Origin: Paenibacillus hunanensis
GTDB lineage: Bacteria; Bacillota; Bacilli; Paenibacillales; Paenibacillaceae
Direction: 5' to 3'
DNA length: 64,000 nt
Assembly: GCF_014645615.1 (NCBI RefSeq)
Contig: NZ_BMMB01000003.1
Coordinates: 434,001-498,000 of the forward strand
The position numbers and the translations under genes are program-made. Of the stretch, positions 25,142 through 33,808 are shown in pieces; within the stretch, counting starts at the first letter, position 1; every line of letters starts with the position of its first letter. The notes under the pieces are model-generated. The model was given only the letters and a program-made list of their open reading frames with translations. It ran no database searches and was not told the origin of the DNA.

Positions 25142-27211
25142 CTATCTCGTAAACGCCGCAGGCACGCCGCCGTCGATCGTTAGCATGCAGCCGGTTGTTT
25201 TGGCTGATTTGGATGAGGCGAAGTAGGCTACGCCTTCGGCGATGTCGTCCGGGTAGATGTTGACGAGCAGTGTTGTCCGTTTGCGGTAGTGTTCTTCTAG
25301 CTGATCCGGTTCGATGCCGTAGGCGGCGGCGCGTTCGTTGCGCCAGTTGGAGTTCCAGATCGCTGAGCCTTGCAGGATCGCATCGGGCAAAATGGTGTTG
25401 ACGCGGATACCGTGTTCGCCGCCTTCGGCTGCGATGCAGCGTGCCAGATGAGCTTCCAGTGCTTTGGCTGAGCTGTAGGCAGTGACATTTTTGCCGGCGT
25501 AGACGGAGTTTTTGGAGCCGATGAACACCATGCTGCCGCCTAGCTCCTGTTGCTTCATCACTTTGAACGCTTCACGAGCGACAAGGAAATAACCTGTGCC
25601 CAGTACATTCATGTTCAGCTCCCATTCCTTGAGCGATGTTTCGTCAAATGGACTGGAAGTTGCCAGACCTGCATTGTTGATCAAAATATCAACGCCACCG
25701 TATGCGATGGAAGCTTCGGCAAAAGCAGCCTCCACGAGCGCTTCATTCGTCACATCCATGCGAACCGCCAGTGCACGTCCAGTACCGAAGCTGGCATTCA
25801 GCTCATCGGCTACTTTTTGTGCTCCTTCTAGATTCAGGTCGGCGAGTACGACATGTGCTCCCTCGCTCACAAGGCGACGTGCTGTGGCACTACCAATGCC
25901 ACCTGCTCCACCGGTAATCAGGGCAATCTGGCGAGAAAATTCTGCTTCTGGCGGTGCGAGTGTTAGCTTGTACAGCTCCAGCGGCCAGTATTCCACATGG
26001 TACGATTCCGCTTCGCTCAACGATACAAATTGTCCCAGTGCTGTCGCTCCACCCATAACTGCAATTGCCCGATGGTACAGCGCACCACTGACCAGTGACA
26101 TCGCATGACTTTTACCTGTATTGATCATTCCAATTCCCGGGATCAAAATAACACGTGGCGCAGGCTCGAACATCACATCGCCTTCGCTATGATTACGTTC
26201 AAAATATTCTTTATACTGCTGCTTATAGCGATTCACACCTTCCAGCACTGCCTGCTTCAAGCCCTCTTGATCATCAGCTGCTGGCGTCCAATCGATAAAT
26301 AGCGGCGTCATCTTGGTATGTACCAGATGATCCGGACAAGCTGCCCCAACCTGAGATAAAGTAGCCGAATCCCTTCCATTGACAAAGGTAAGCACATCGT
26401 CCGCATCATCGAAGGTTAAGATCATTCGTTTACTATCACTAACAGCACCGCGTAGCGAAGGTATCAGACTCGCAACAAGCTGCTGACGCTGCTCTGATGA
26501 TAACGCTTCCACTTTTGCACCGCCAAAGGCTTCCTTCTGACTTGCCTTCTCTGCAATGTAATCAGCTGCGCGATTAATCATCTCAATCGTCTTATTGTAG
26601 CATTCCTCCTGCGTCTCTCCCCATGTGACCAGACCATGCTTTTCCATCAGCACAAGCTCAGCATTCGGATGCTCCAGCACACCCTGTGCAATCATTTTGG
26701 ATAGCGTAAAGCCCGGACGAATATATGGCACCCATACAAATCGATCGCCAAAAATCTCCTTCGCAATTTCCTTACCATTATCCGCACAGCACAGGCTAAT
26801 AATCGAATCAGGGTGTGTATGATCCACATGACGGAATGGCAGAAACGCATGCAGCAATGTCTCGATCGATGGACGAGGTGCCTTGGAATCGATCATACAG
26901 TTCGCAAGGTAAGCGACCATCTCTTCATCCGACATCTCTTCCCGCTCGAATAATGGACGAATATCCTCCATCCGTAATCCGGTAAAATGCTGCGCCTTCA
27001 TCGAAGCCAGATCGGAGCCACTGCCCTTCACAAACATCACTTCTACATCGCGACCGCGAAAATCCTGCACGATCGTCTTGCTCGACGTGTTACCACCGCC
27101 CCAGTTACATACCCGACGATCGGAACCGATCAGATTGGAGCGATATACAAGCTGATCTACACCTTCCTGAATAGCTGCTGCCTGACTGGAATCCCATTGA
27201 TTTGGTATCAT
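25142..27211 (-). CDS. rhaEW: Bifunctional rhamnulose-1-phosphate aldolase / L-lactaldehyde dehydrogenase (RhaEW)
   Basis: 689 residues, a natural fusion. Residues about 1-400 are a class II aldolase domain (NWGGGNTSSKT, FVKGSGSDLASM, and the metal-binding HVDHTHPDSIISL). Residues about 430-689 are a short-chain dehydrogenase: ALITGGAGGIGSATARRL for the cofactor, INNAGLA and the catalytic AYSSAKAL. It cleaves rhamnulose-1-phosphate to DHAP and L-lactaldehyde and oxidises the latter to L-lactate, which fits with the lut genes downstream. GGAGG precedes the ATG at seven bases. A cre-like sequence (13 of 15) is at 27413-27427 upstream. Confidence 0.94.
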   Translation of the reverse strand: MIPNQWDSSQAAAIQEGVDQLVYRSNLIGSDRRVCNWGGGNTSSKTIVQDFRGRDVEVMFVKGSGSDLASMKAQHFTGLRMEDIRPLFEREEMSDEEMVAYLANCMIDSKAPRPSIETLLHAFLPFRHVDHTHPDSIISLCCADNGKEIAKEIFGDRFVWVPYIRPGFTLSKMIAQGVLEHPNAELVLMEKHGLVTWGETQEECYNKTIEMINRAADYIAEKASQKEAFGGAKVEALSSEQRQQLVASLIPSLRGAVSDSKRMILTFDDADDVLTFVNGRDSATLSQVGAACPDHLVHTKMTPLFIDWTPAADDQEGLKQAVLEGVNRYKQQYKEYFERNHSEGDVMFEPAPRVILIPGIGMINTGKSHAMSLVSGALYHRAIAVMGGATALGQFVSLSEAESYHVEYWPLELYKLTLAPPEAEFSRQIALITGGAGGIGSATARRLVSEGAHVVLADLNLEGAQKVADELNASFGTGRALAVRMDVTNEALVEAAFAEASIAYGGVDILINNAGLATSSPFDETSLKEWELNMNVLGTGYFLVAREAFKVMKQQELGGSMVFIGSKNSVYAGKNVTAYSSAKALEAHLARCIAAEGGEHGIRVNTILPDAILQGSAIWNSNWRNERAAAYGIEPDQLEEHYRKRTTLLVNIYPDDIAEGVAYFASSKSAKTTGCMLTIDGGVPAAFTR

Positions 27212-27707
27212 GCTTCATCCTCCATATATTGGCTTGGTCACAGCGCGATTTGATAATCCAGTATATGTAACATCGCTGCTGCTTCCTGCTGCTGAACCCG
27301 CTCATTCGGACTGATGATGATTAGACGTGAGGGTTCCTTTTTCAGGAGTATACCATTTCTGTTTTGTTTTGAAAATATAAAATTCGGAAATAAACAAAAA
27401 TATATTTAAAATTGGTAACGCTTAAACAGAATAAAATAAACTCAAATAGACGTAAAAACCTGTTTCAATCTAAAAAGACCCCACCAGCTGCGCAGTGAAT
27501 AGCTTGCAGCTGATAGAGCCTTGAGATAAAGTGTGATGGTTTTGTAATTGCGTTACTTTTTTAGTGCTATGGCTAGAGCTATCTTCTAGTGATTGATGTT
27601 AGCTTAGCTTGTGTGTTGATGATTGTTTACACTTGTATTTGTTTGATTGGTGTTTGTTTATATAATCATGTGTAGATACATACGATCAGAAGCTTGAAGC
27701 CCCCAGC
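27212..27707. other. Spacer mhqP - rhaEW: rhamnose promoter region
   Basis: It should hold the rhaEW promoter; TATACT on the minus strand at 27347-27352 is the best -10, with a poor -35. A 13-of-15 cre-like site lies at 27413-27427. CAGCTGC/GCGCAGCTG near 27484-27511 is a weak hairpin behind mhqP. From about 27515 to 27700 the plus strand is strongly G/T-rich, that is, C/A-rich in the mhqP transcript. Confidence 0.45.
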
Positions 27708-28097
27708 TTAGAAATGTAATGCCCAGGCGCCAGGACCGATCAATGCCAGACCGATCGCTACGACGATCAGGAATAGATTGTATTCAAAGCCGCCGCCACC
27801 ATTAGCAAAGCCTTTTGGCCCGTGAACTTTAGCGATAGCGCCTAGCATGACTACAACAACGAGTACAGCAGCCAGCGGTAACCACAGACCGAGCACGAAT
27901 AGAATACCACTCAGCAGCTCAGCGATACCGCTAAGTGTGGCTGCAACATGACCGGGCTTGATACCGATCGATTCAAACCAACCGCCTGTTCCTTTGATGC
28001 CATACCCACCGAACCAGCCGAACAATTTCTGTGTACCGTAAAAGACAAATACGACACCGATCATTAAACGAATAAGCAATAAACCGAAATCTTCCAT
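27708..28097 (-). CDS. mhqP: DoxX family membrane protein (MhqP-like)
   Basis: 129 residues with four membrane helices: [59 protein letters not shown] and [20 protein letters not shown]. The [11 protein letters not shown] motif between helices is typical of DoxX. In B. subtilis, ydfP (mhqP, DoxX family) lies beside mhqO in the MhqR regulon; the same pairing here supports the symbol. A role in quinone resistance or membrane redox balance is inferred. AAGGAG at nine bases before the ATG. Confidence 0.8.
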   Translation of the reverse strand: MEDFGLLLIRLMIGVVFVFYGTQKLFGWFGGYGIKGTGGWFESIGIKPGHVAATLSGIAELLSGILFVLGLWLPLAAVLVVVVMLGAIAKVHGPKGFANGGGGFEYNLFLIVVAIGLALIGPGAWALHF

Positions 28098-28295
28098 TTT
28101 AAAACACTCCTTTTATAAGTTATGATTGTATATTTTTGATGTGATGTAGTTTAACTACATCCTGAATAACACATTGTACATGATGGTTACATTGGTAATT
28201 GTACGATTGACTGTCTCACTTCTTCTGTCTATAGCTATCGCTTGAACTCCAATCTCAGCATCGTCATCATCTCTTTCCTTTATTAATCGAAAGGA

Positions 28296-29237
28296 TTAAT
28301 CCAGCTCACGCACTTCAAATGGCAGCAGCACCTGCTGTAATTTGGCACGATACTGCTCGTATTGCTCTGGCAGCATCAGATTTTGCCCCATTGTTTCATA
28401 CGATTCATCATGAGCAAAGCCTGGAGGATCAGTAGCGATTTCGAACAGAATTTCGCCATGCTCTCTAAAGTAAATCGCGTTAAAGTAATTGCGATCACGT
28501 ACTGCGGTGACACCATAGCCTTGATTGCCTACATATTCCTGCCATTCCAGCTGATCGCTATCGTCAACTGCACGCCATGCGATATGATGCACGGTACCGA
28601 CACCCATTTCACCACGCACGCCAGCAGTCATTTTCAGATCGATCACATTGCCGATCTCTGCCTGTGAATGATAACGAGTATAGTCGCCTTCCTGACCGAT
28701 ACGCTCTAATCCCATGATCTGCTCTAACAGATGAGCGGTCTGTGCAGGCTGCGAGGAATACAATGTCGCGCCTCCAAAGCCCTTGATCGCCATATCAGCA
28801 CTCACACCGCCAAAGCTCCAGCCGTTCGGATCAGCTGCACCACGGGCGACGATTTCCAGATGCAGCCCGTGCGGATCATCAAATGCCAGAGACGTTTCAC
28901 CAAAGCGCATGTTGGTATGATACGTAATACCGAATTGCTCCAACCGTTTCGCCCAGAAATCGAGCGTTCCTTGTGGCACAACATACGCGGTCACGCCAAC
29001 CTGTCCATCTCCGATCACACCCTGCCGAGCACCTGCCCATGGGAAAAAAGTAATAATCGTACCTGGTTTGCCGCCTTCGTTACCAAAGTACAGATGGTAT
29101 GTACCTGGATCATCGAAGTTAACGGTTTGTTTGACCAGACGCAGTCCAAGTACACCTGCATAAAAATCAACGTTTTCCTGTGGATGCCCTACAATTGCTG
29201 TAATGTGGTGAATACCCATTGTTTGTTTGCTCATCAT
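28296..29237 (-). CDS. mhqO: Ring-cleaving extradiol dioxygenase (MhqO-like, VOC fold)
   Basis: 313 residues with two vicinal-oxygen-chelate halves. The first starts GIHHITAIVGHPQENVDFYAGVLGLRLV; the second contains GTVHHIAWRAVDD and GEILFEIATDPPGFA, whose His and Glu are probable metal ligands. Similar enzymes (MhqO, LinE-like) open hydroquinone-type rings. It heads an mhqO-mhqP pair, with a consensus promoter and an 18-bp palindrome like the MhqR operator. No mhqR gene is in the window. AAGGGG at six bases before the ATG pair. Confidence 0.88.
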   Translation of the reverse strand: MMSKQTMGIHHITAIVGHPQENVDFYAGVLGLRLVKQTVNFDDPGTYHLYFGNEGGKPGTIITFFPWAGARQGVIGDGQVGVTAYVVPQGTLDFWAKRLEQFGITYHTNMRFGETSLAFDDPHGLHLEIVARGAADPNGWSFGGVSADMAIKGFGGATLYSSQPAQTAHLLEQIMGLERIGQEGDYTRYHSQAEIGNVIDLKMTAGVRGEMGVGTVHHIAWRAVDDSDQLEWQEYVGNQGYGVTAVRDRNYFNAIYFREHGEILFEIATDPPGFAHDESYETMGQNLMLPEQYEQYRAKLQQVLLPFEVRELD

Positions 29238-29333
29238 CGTCGTCCCCTTTGAGTGGTTTATTTTGAGTGTTTATAAGGATCGATCATCTATTGAATGATC
29301 GTTTTGCAGATAATATTTTCGTCTTATTTAATA

Positions 29334-29351
29334 AATCTTAATTTAAAGATA
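29334..29351. promoter_or_regulatory. Candidate MhqR operator
   Basis: On the minus strand TATCT-N8-AGATT, close to the B. subtilis MhqR site TATCTcgAattCgAGATA in arm sequence and spacing. It lies just downstream of the mhqO promoter start region. Confidence 0.55.
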
Positions 29352-29366
29352 TTTGACTATGAGACA

Positions 29367-29395
29367 ATATTACTTTGCTTTAAGATAAATGTCAA
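29367..29395 (-). promoter_or_regulatory. Sigma-A promoter of mhqO-mhqP
   Basis: TTGACA (29390-29395), 17-bp spacer, TAATAT (29367-29372). Confidence 0.8.
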
Positions 29396-29525
29396 CCCCC
29401 TTTATCTATTCTTTTGATCGATATGTAGAACAAGCTAAAGTGCCATGTTTTCATTCTGCTCAAAAGGGTAATGTAATGAAGAGTCACTACAACATAGCTG
29501 AGGACAACATAAGGAGGAGATTAAC

Positions 29526-29696
29526 ATGGCAGAGGATAACAAAATGGAAAACCCGAATTCTGAGGATACATTGATGGAGAAGCATAAAAAGGAACAAGGT
29601 GCCAATCCAGAAACACAGGCTGACGATTGGGTAGCGAAGCCATCTCCAGTTGCAGCAGGCGATGAAGATAAGGACAAAAAAGATTCCGATAAGTAA
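29526..29696 (+). CDS. Small charged hydrophilic protein (56 aa)
   Basis: ATG 29526 has AGGAGGAG six bases upstream, an excellent site. The product MAEDNKMENPNSEDTLMEKH... has 56 residues and is rich in Asp, Glu and Lys, ending DKDKKDSDK, with no hydrophobic core; it is probably disordered. I know no family. A strong terminator follows about 80 bp later, which supports a real transcription unit. Confidence 0.7.
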   Translation: MAEDNKMENPNSEDTLMEKHKKEQGANPETQADDWVAKPSPVAAGDEDKDKKDSDK

Positions 29697-29772
29697 TTTA
29701 GTAGATTGGTAATTCATATCCTGCGATGAACGGCATGTCGATTCATCACAGCATTATGATTACTCCTATAGT

Positions 29773-29810
29773 AGACAGTATCGATCATTATGATCGGTAC
29801 TGTCTTTTTG
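29773..29810 (+). terminator. Intrinsic terminator of the 56-aa gene
   Basis: AGACAGTA/TACTGTCT (29773-29780, 29798-29805) with inner CGATC/GATCG, followed by five T. Confidence 0.85.
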
Positions 29811-30069
29811 TTTATTCGATATAAGGATCGGGCGAATAAAATAGCCTAAGACTAAATGAGTAGCCGTTATGATCAATGACTGTCTTAACATGTCGATTTA
29901 AAATCTTATGTCGTAGTACATATGCTTTATTTTCGAAAGAAGGCTTTAATAGGGTTTACACTGTTTTATGGCTATGTTAGGGTATCGTCGCAACTATTGT
30001 AGGTGTTGTTGGGGTGGCTTAACTGGAGCCACGGCATCTTGCTTTTAAAAATGAGTAGGAGGCTAGATT
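29811..30069. other. Spacer upstream of the 57-aa membrane protein
   Basis: No further gene seen; it should contain the promoter of the gene at 30070. Confidence 0.35.
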
Positions 30070-30243
30070 ATGAGTAATGTATATACTAAAACGAACATTT
30101 TTCTACTCAGTGTGATTTTTATTTTATGGATTCTTTTGCAAATTGCTCTAGATATGAGCATTTTCAAGAATCCTTTGAATTACTGCATTGCTTTTATTAT
30201 TCTGTTCTTCACGATTCAATATGCGAAGTCGTCTCGATCATAG
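30070..30243 (+). CDS. Small two-helix membrane protein (57 aa)
   Basis: ATG 30070 follows AGGAGG at seven bases. 57 residues with two hydrophobic stretches, IFLLSVIFILWILLQIAL and YCIAFIILFFTIQYA, joined by a short DMSIFKNPLN loop and ending in basic residues KSSRS. It is a typical small integral membrane protein of unknown role. A bidirectional terminator follows directly. Confidence 0.75.
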   Translation: MSNVYTKTNIFLLSVIFILWILLQIALDMSIFKNPLNYCIAFIILFFTIQYAKSSRS

Positions 30244-30266
30244 ATTTAAGAATAGTATAGCTTACA

Positions 30267-30298
30267 AAAAGGAGCCCTCTTTGTAGAAGGCTCCTTTT
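30267..30298. terminator. Bidirectional terminator
   Basis: AAAAGGAGCC/GGCTCCTTTT (30267-30276, 30289-30298), flanked by A and T runs so that it serves the 57-aa gene and the convergent 51-aa gene. Confidence 0.85.
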
Positions 30299-30315
30299 AC
30301 ATGGATATAAACACA

Positions 30316-30471
30316 TCAAGAAATCAACTTCAACTGCTTCGCCTGCTCCTCTGTCAAAATGAACTGCTCCTGCGGATACGTCTCGTCTTCGTTCTGTACA
30401 CCGAACATGTTCATCACATCGTTCCAGACGCCCTTTTGAACTGCTTCTTCTTGTGTAATAATAATTTTCAT
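30316..30471 (-). CDS. Small hypothetical protein (51 aa)
   Basis: ATG 30471 with AAGGCGG nine bases upstream. The product MKIIITQEEAVQKGVWNDVM..., 51 residues, is soluble, with a TEEQAKQLKL helix at the end. I do not recognise a family, but the frame has good codon use and shares a terminator with its convergent neighbour. Confidence 0.65.
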   Translation of the reverse strand: MKIIITQEEAVQKGVWNDVMNMFGVQNEDETYPQEQFILTEEQAKQLKLIS

Positions 30472-30648
30472 CGAAATCGCCGCCTTTGTTAGAATGACTT
30501 TACATCATCGTTTAATTACTTTAGACAATAAATTAAAACTGTTATTATCGTTCATTTCCTCGCAAGAATCACTTCTATGTATATTTAAACGAATTGCGGA
30601 TTCAGTTAAACAGCAGGCTTCGCACTACTTTAACCTATACACTCAACA
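30472..30648. other. Upstream region of the 51-aa gene
   Basis: AT-rich; no gene or strong hairpin until the catalase terminator. Confidence 0.35.
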
Positions 30649-30683
30649 AAAAGACCAATTTCCATAAAGGCAATTGGTCTTTT
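30649..30683 (-). terminator. Intrinsic terminator of the catalase gene
   Basis: AAAAGACCAATT/AATTGGTCTTTT, 12-bp perfect stem with an 11-nt loop and T run on the minus strand. Confidence 0.85.
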
Positions 30684-30809
30684 GTAGCTACACATCTATC
30701 GTATCTATTCACATATCAGACATTAGAACCGAGCGGAGGCTTATTACCGTAGCCATCTGTCTACCCTAACAAGGCTCGAATGAAAACAGCGTCTTAACGC
30801 TCGCCTCTC

Positions 30810-32405
30810 TTAATACGGCTTCGCGTCATGCCCCTTATCTTCTGCTTTCTTCGCAGCAGCGTGAGCACGATGCAGTGGCTTGCCCATACTCGGATCAGCC
30901 AGCACCTTGTCCAGCTCCTCCTGTACGCGACGATGATACTCTTCATCTGCCTGCTTAATATTGCCAAGCACCAGACTACGGATATCCTCGTTACACTGGG
31001 CAAGGTTCGCGCCGAGGTTTTTCACCAGCTCATCGCGTTCCCAATCCTCGAAGTTGCGATACGTCTCCCCTGCCTGAGCAAAGTCATTCGGGCGGTCGAT
31101 CTTCTCGCGCATCAGACGTGCATCATAGTATTCTGGCTCGTGATCCTTGCCTGCCTTTGGCGCTTCCTTCAGACCACCGAGTGAGGATGGCTCGTAGTTC
31201 ACATGCGGATTTTGTCCGGGTGCACGGTCACTATGATAGCGCATCTGTCCACCGGAATGATTCGTTGCGACACGGCTATGCGGTGCATTGATCGGCAGCT
31301 GCTGGTAGTTGGAGCCAACACGATGACGCTGCGTATCAGAATACGAGAAGGTACGTCCTTGCAACAGCTTATCATCCGAGAAATCCAGCCCATCCACCAG
31401 TACACCTGTACCGAATGCGACTTGCTCTACTTCATTAAAATAATCCTCTGGATTGCGATTTAGGATCATTTTACCCACCTTCATAAATGGGAATTGATCC
31501 TCTGGCCACAGCTTCGTCGGATCAAGCGGATCGAAATCCAGCTCAGGATGGTAATTGTCCTCCATGATCTGGACACACAATTCCCATTCTGGATAATTGC
31601 CATTCTCGATTGCATCGTACAGATCAATCGTTGCATGGTTGAAGTCGAGTGATTGAATCTGGTTCGCCTCATCCTGCAACAGATTGCGGATGCCTTGCAG
31701 CGGCTCCCAGTGGTATTTGATCAATACCGCCTCACCTGCTTCATTCACCCATTTGTATGTGTTCACACCCGAGCCCTGCATCTCCCGATAGTTGGCAGGA
31801 ATGCCCCACGGCGAGAACAGGAACGTGATCATATGTGTAGATTCCGGGCTGTTACCGATAAAGTCGAAGAAACGCTCCATATCCTGTACATTCGTAATCG
31901 GATCTGGCTTGAACGCATGCACCATATCTGGGAATTTGAGCGGATCACGAATAAAGAAAATTTTCAGATTGTTACCAACCAGATCCCAGTTACCATCCTC
32001 GGTATAAAATTTGGTCGCAAAGCCGCGCGGATCGCGTAACGTTTCCGGAGAATGTCCACCATGAACAACCGTTGAAAAGCGCACAAATACCGGTGTCTGC
32101 TTGCCCTTTTCCTGAAACAGCTTCGCGCGTGTATATTTGGATATCGGTTCATCCCCAACCGTGCCATACGCTTCAAATACGCCATGCGCACCTGCTCCAC
32201 GAGCATGCACCACACGCTCAGGCACACGTTCACGGTCAAAATGAGTGATTTTCTCAAGGAAATTGTAATTCTCCATGGTAATCGGCCCACGGTTGCCTAC
32301 CGTTCTCACATTCTGGTTGTCTGTGACAGGATGCCCCTGTCGATTCGTCAGCGTTATTTCTTCTTGATCATTCGATTGCGGTTGCTTTTTGTTCTCATCT
32401 GCCAT
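30810..32405 (-). CDS. Monofunctional haem catalase
   Basis: 531 residues. Catalase hallmarks: [13 protein letters not shown] and the distal His motif [18 protein letters not shown] (about residues 58-75), [45 protein letters not shown] with the conserved Asn, and the haem-tyrosine box [14 protein letters not shown]. It converts hydrogen peroxide to water and oxygen. The C-terminal tail (about 30 residues, [18 protein letters not shown]) is longer than in the 480-residue KatA form, closer to KatX length. The upstream TATAAT at 32680-32685 overlaps a poor (11 of 15) PerR-like match, so peroxide control is only possible. Confidence 0.95.
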   Translation of the reverse strand: MADENKKQPQSNDQEEITLTNRQGHPVTDNQNVRTVGNRGPITMENYNFLEKITHFDRERVPERVVHARGAGAHGVFEAYGTVGDEPISKYTRAKLFQEKGKQTPVFVRFSTVVHGGHSPETLRDPRGFATKFYTEDGNWDLVGNNLKIFFIRDPLKFPDMVHAFKPDPITNVQDMERFFDFIGNSPESTHMITFLFSPWGIPANYREMQGSGVNTYKWVNEAGEAVLIKYHWEPLQGIRNLLQDEANQIQSLDFNHATIDLYDAIENGNYPEWELCVQIMEDNYHPELDFDPLDPTKLWPEDQFPFMKVGKMILNRNPEDYFNEVEQVAFGTGVLVDGLDFSDDKLLQGRTFSYSDTQRHRVGSNYQQLPINAPHSRVATNHSGGQMRYHSDRAPGQNPHVNYEPSSLGGLKEAPKAGKDHEPEYYDARLMREKIDRPNDFAQAGETYRNFEDWERDELVKNLGANLAQCNEDIRSLVLGNIKQADEEYHRRVQEELDKVLADPSMGKPLHRAHAAAKKAEDKGHDAKPY

Positions 32406-32818
32406 AAAATCTTCCGCCTTTCAAGAAAGTATAAGTTTGCTGAAACCCTGCATACATAGTGACACGGAAAACAAGGCAACATTTCTGCCGCCGACTTGAT
32501 CTGGTGGAACCAGTACAGATAGGAAGTCGCCTGGTATAAGACAGTAGTACTTCCATTGCTGGCAGTGTAGCCGCTTTTGCCATTATGGTTACAGGCTGAT
32601 GTGTTCATACACTAGCCGATCCAGTAACAATTGTGACAGATCAAGCGGTTACATTACCTTTTTTTACCTGCATGAATTCATTATAAAACAATTTCCAGTG
32701 GAAAAGTGAATGATTTCTTATTTTTGTCCAATTTGTGAATGAAGATTGGGTGAAATGGCAGATGAAATGGGGGATGGGTTGGGCATACATAGGAATTGTG
32801 CTTGGAGGGGCACCACTT
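32406..32818. other. Catalase upstream region
   Basis: It contains a strong -10 TATAAT on the minus strand (32680-32685), a near-palindrome GTAACAATTGTGAC (32624-32637) between it and the gene, and a leader of about 270 nt. From 32746 the plus strand becomes G-rich up to the structured repeat. I see no gene. Confidence 0.45.
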
Positions 32819-33006
32819 CGGCAAGGAATAAGGGAACGGACTCGGGTGGAGCCGCGGGAATCTACGGTTTAGGAATGAATTGTAGATTCCCGCCCCTCGG
32901 AAAAGGTAAGATATTTTGCTTTCGCAAAAATCACTCTTCATTGAACCTCGTGTTAGGAAAGCACTAACACGGTAAGCCGTCCTTTTCCCTTATTTCCTTG
33001 CCTGCG
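32819..33006. repeat. Dispersed structured repeat, copy 2 (long form)
   Basis: Same order as copy 1: outer stem GGCAAGGAATAAGGG / CCCTTATTTCCTTGCC, hairpin 1 GCGGGAATCTAC/GTAGATTCCCGC, hairpin 2 TTTTGC/GCAAAA, which on the minus strand has a GAAA tetraloop, and hairpin 3 CGTGTTAG/CTAACACG (32949-32971). Compared with copy 1, hairpin 3 replaces a T-G pair by T-A. Similarity extends outward to CACCACTT on the left and GCAGCAT on the right. Confidence 0.92.
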
Positions 33007-33250
33007 TTCTGTGCGATTTGCAGCATGAGTGATGTGTGTTGGAGTGACAACGTGCATGGTGCAATTCATGCTGCAATGTGGTGGGTGGGGGGAGCAGTAA
33101 GGTTGTAAACTCGCTTTGCATCGTTTACGTTGAAGTACAGCTGCATGTGCTTCTAGAGTAAGTTTGAGGTTTTATGGTTTTATGGTTTATGGTTTTGCGA
33201 GTTTACGAGTTTATTAATACATAGATGTATGGACGCTTGAATTTACTTTT
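33007..33250. other. G/T-rich spacer after the NTF2-like gene
   Basis: The plus strand is G/T-rich, with a TATGGTTT-type repeat near 33174-33205, that is, C/A-rich in the minus transcript. No intrinsic terminator is seen; Rho-dependent termination is possible. Confidence 0.4.
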
Positions 33251-33697
33251 TTATAAAATATCTAGACGTAGCCGTTGTAAGCTTGTATGGCGAATGTACC
33301 ATTTATCGTTCAGTTTGACGAAGGTTTCGTGATAGTAGCCATATCCATGGAAAGACTTATTCGGATTGCCCTCGGGGAAGGTAACCAGGTCCTCCATTGG
33401 GGATAGTACTTTGGCTTCGGTGGCGGAGATGAATTCGATGTCGGCGCTATGTACCTGGTGTACGGTTACGGCGGGATCGACGAGGTCCTGGAAGACTTTG
33501 ACGATTGTGTCGCGTCCCTCTAAAATGGGGATTGGATTGCCCTCTGTGCTGAAGTCGGCTACAGCGTCTGGAGCGAATACGGTTTTGAGCCCTTCCCAAT
33601 CCTTTGTATCGATGAAGCGACAATAGCGGGACTTGACCATCCGAATCTCCTCGTAAGCCAGTAAACGTTCTGTACCTGTCAAAAAGTCTGTATTCAT
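33251..33697 (-). CDS. NTF2-like / SnoaL-like protein
   Basis: 148 residues with the order of SnoaL_4/NTF2-like cone folds: an N-terminal helix LAYEEIRMVKSRYCRFIDTKDWEGLKTVFAPDAV, then AVTVHQVHSADIEFISATEAKV and YGYYHETFVKLNDKWYIRHTSLQRLRLD. Proteins of this type are small-molecule isomerases, dehydratases or polyketide-type enzymes; the substrate is open. It is downstream of the MFS transporter gene (111 bp) and may be co-transcribed, although a strong hairpin lies between. Confidence 0.82.
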   Translation of the reverse strand: MNTDFLTGTERLLAYEEIRMVKSRYCRFIDTKDWEGLKTVFAPDAVADFSTEGNPIPILEGRDTIVKVFQDLVDPAVTVHQVHSADIEFISATEAKVLSPMEDLVTFPEGNPNKSFHGYGYYHETFVKLNDKWYIRHTSLQRLRLDIL

Positions 33698-33744
33698 ATG
33701 TGAATCCCTCTTTCTATATGTGTTAACCCCATAACTATCATACA

Positions 33745-33788
33745 GGCTGCTCGCTAGATCGCCAACCTTTAAGCGATAACGAGCAGCC
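33745..33788 (-). terminator. Hairpin between MFS and NTF2-like genes
   Basis: GGCTGCTCG/CGAGCAGCC with inner TATCGC/GCGAT. It lacks a T run, so termination is doubtful. Confidence 0.45.
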
Positions 33789-33808
33789 CCTATGCAGATA
33801 ACAATGGA

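Noticed and set aside
32671..32690. PerR box at the catalase promoter
   Set aside because: TTATAATGAATTCAT matches TTATAATNATTATAA at only about 11 of 15 positions, so it was not listed as a site.
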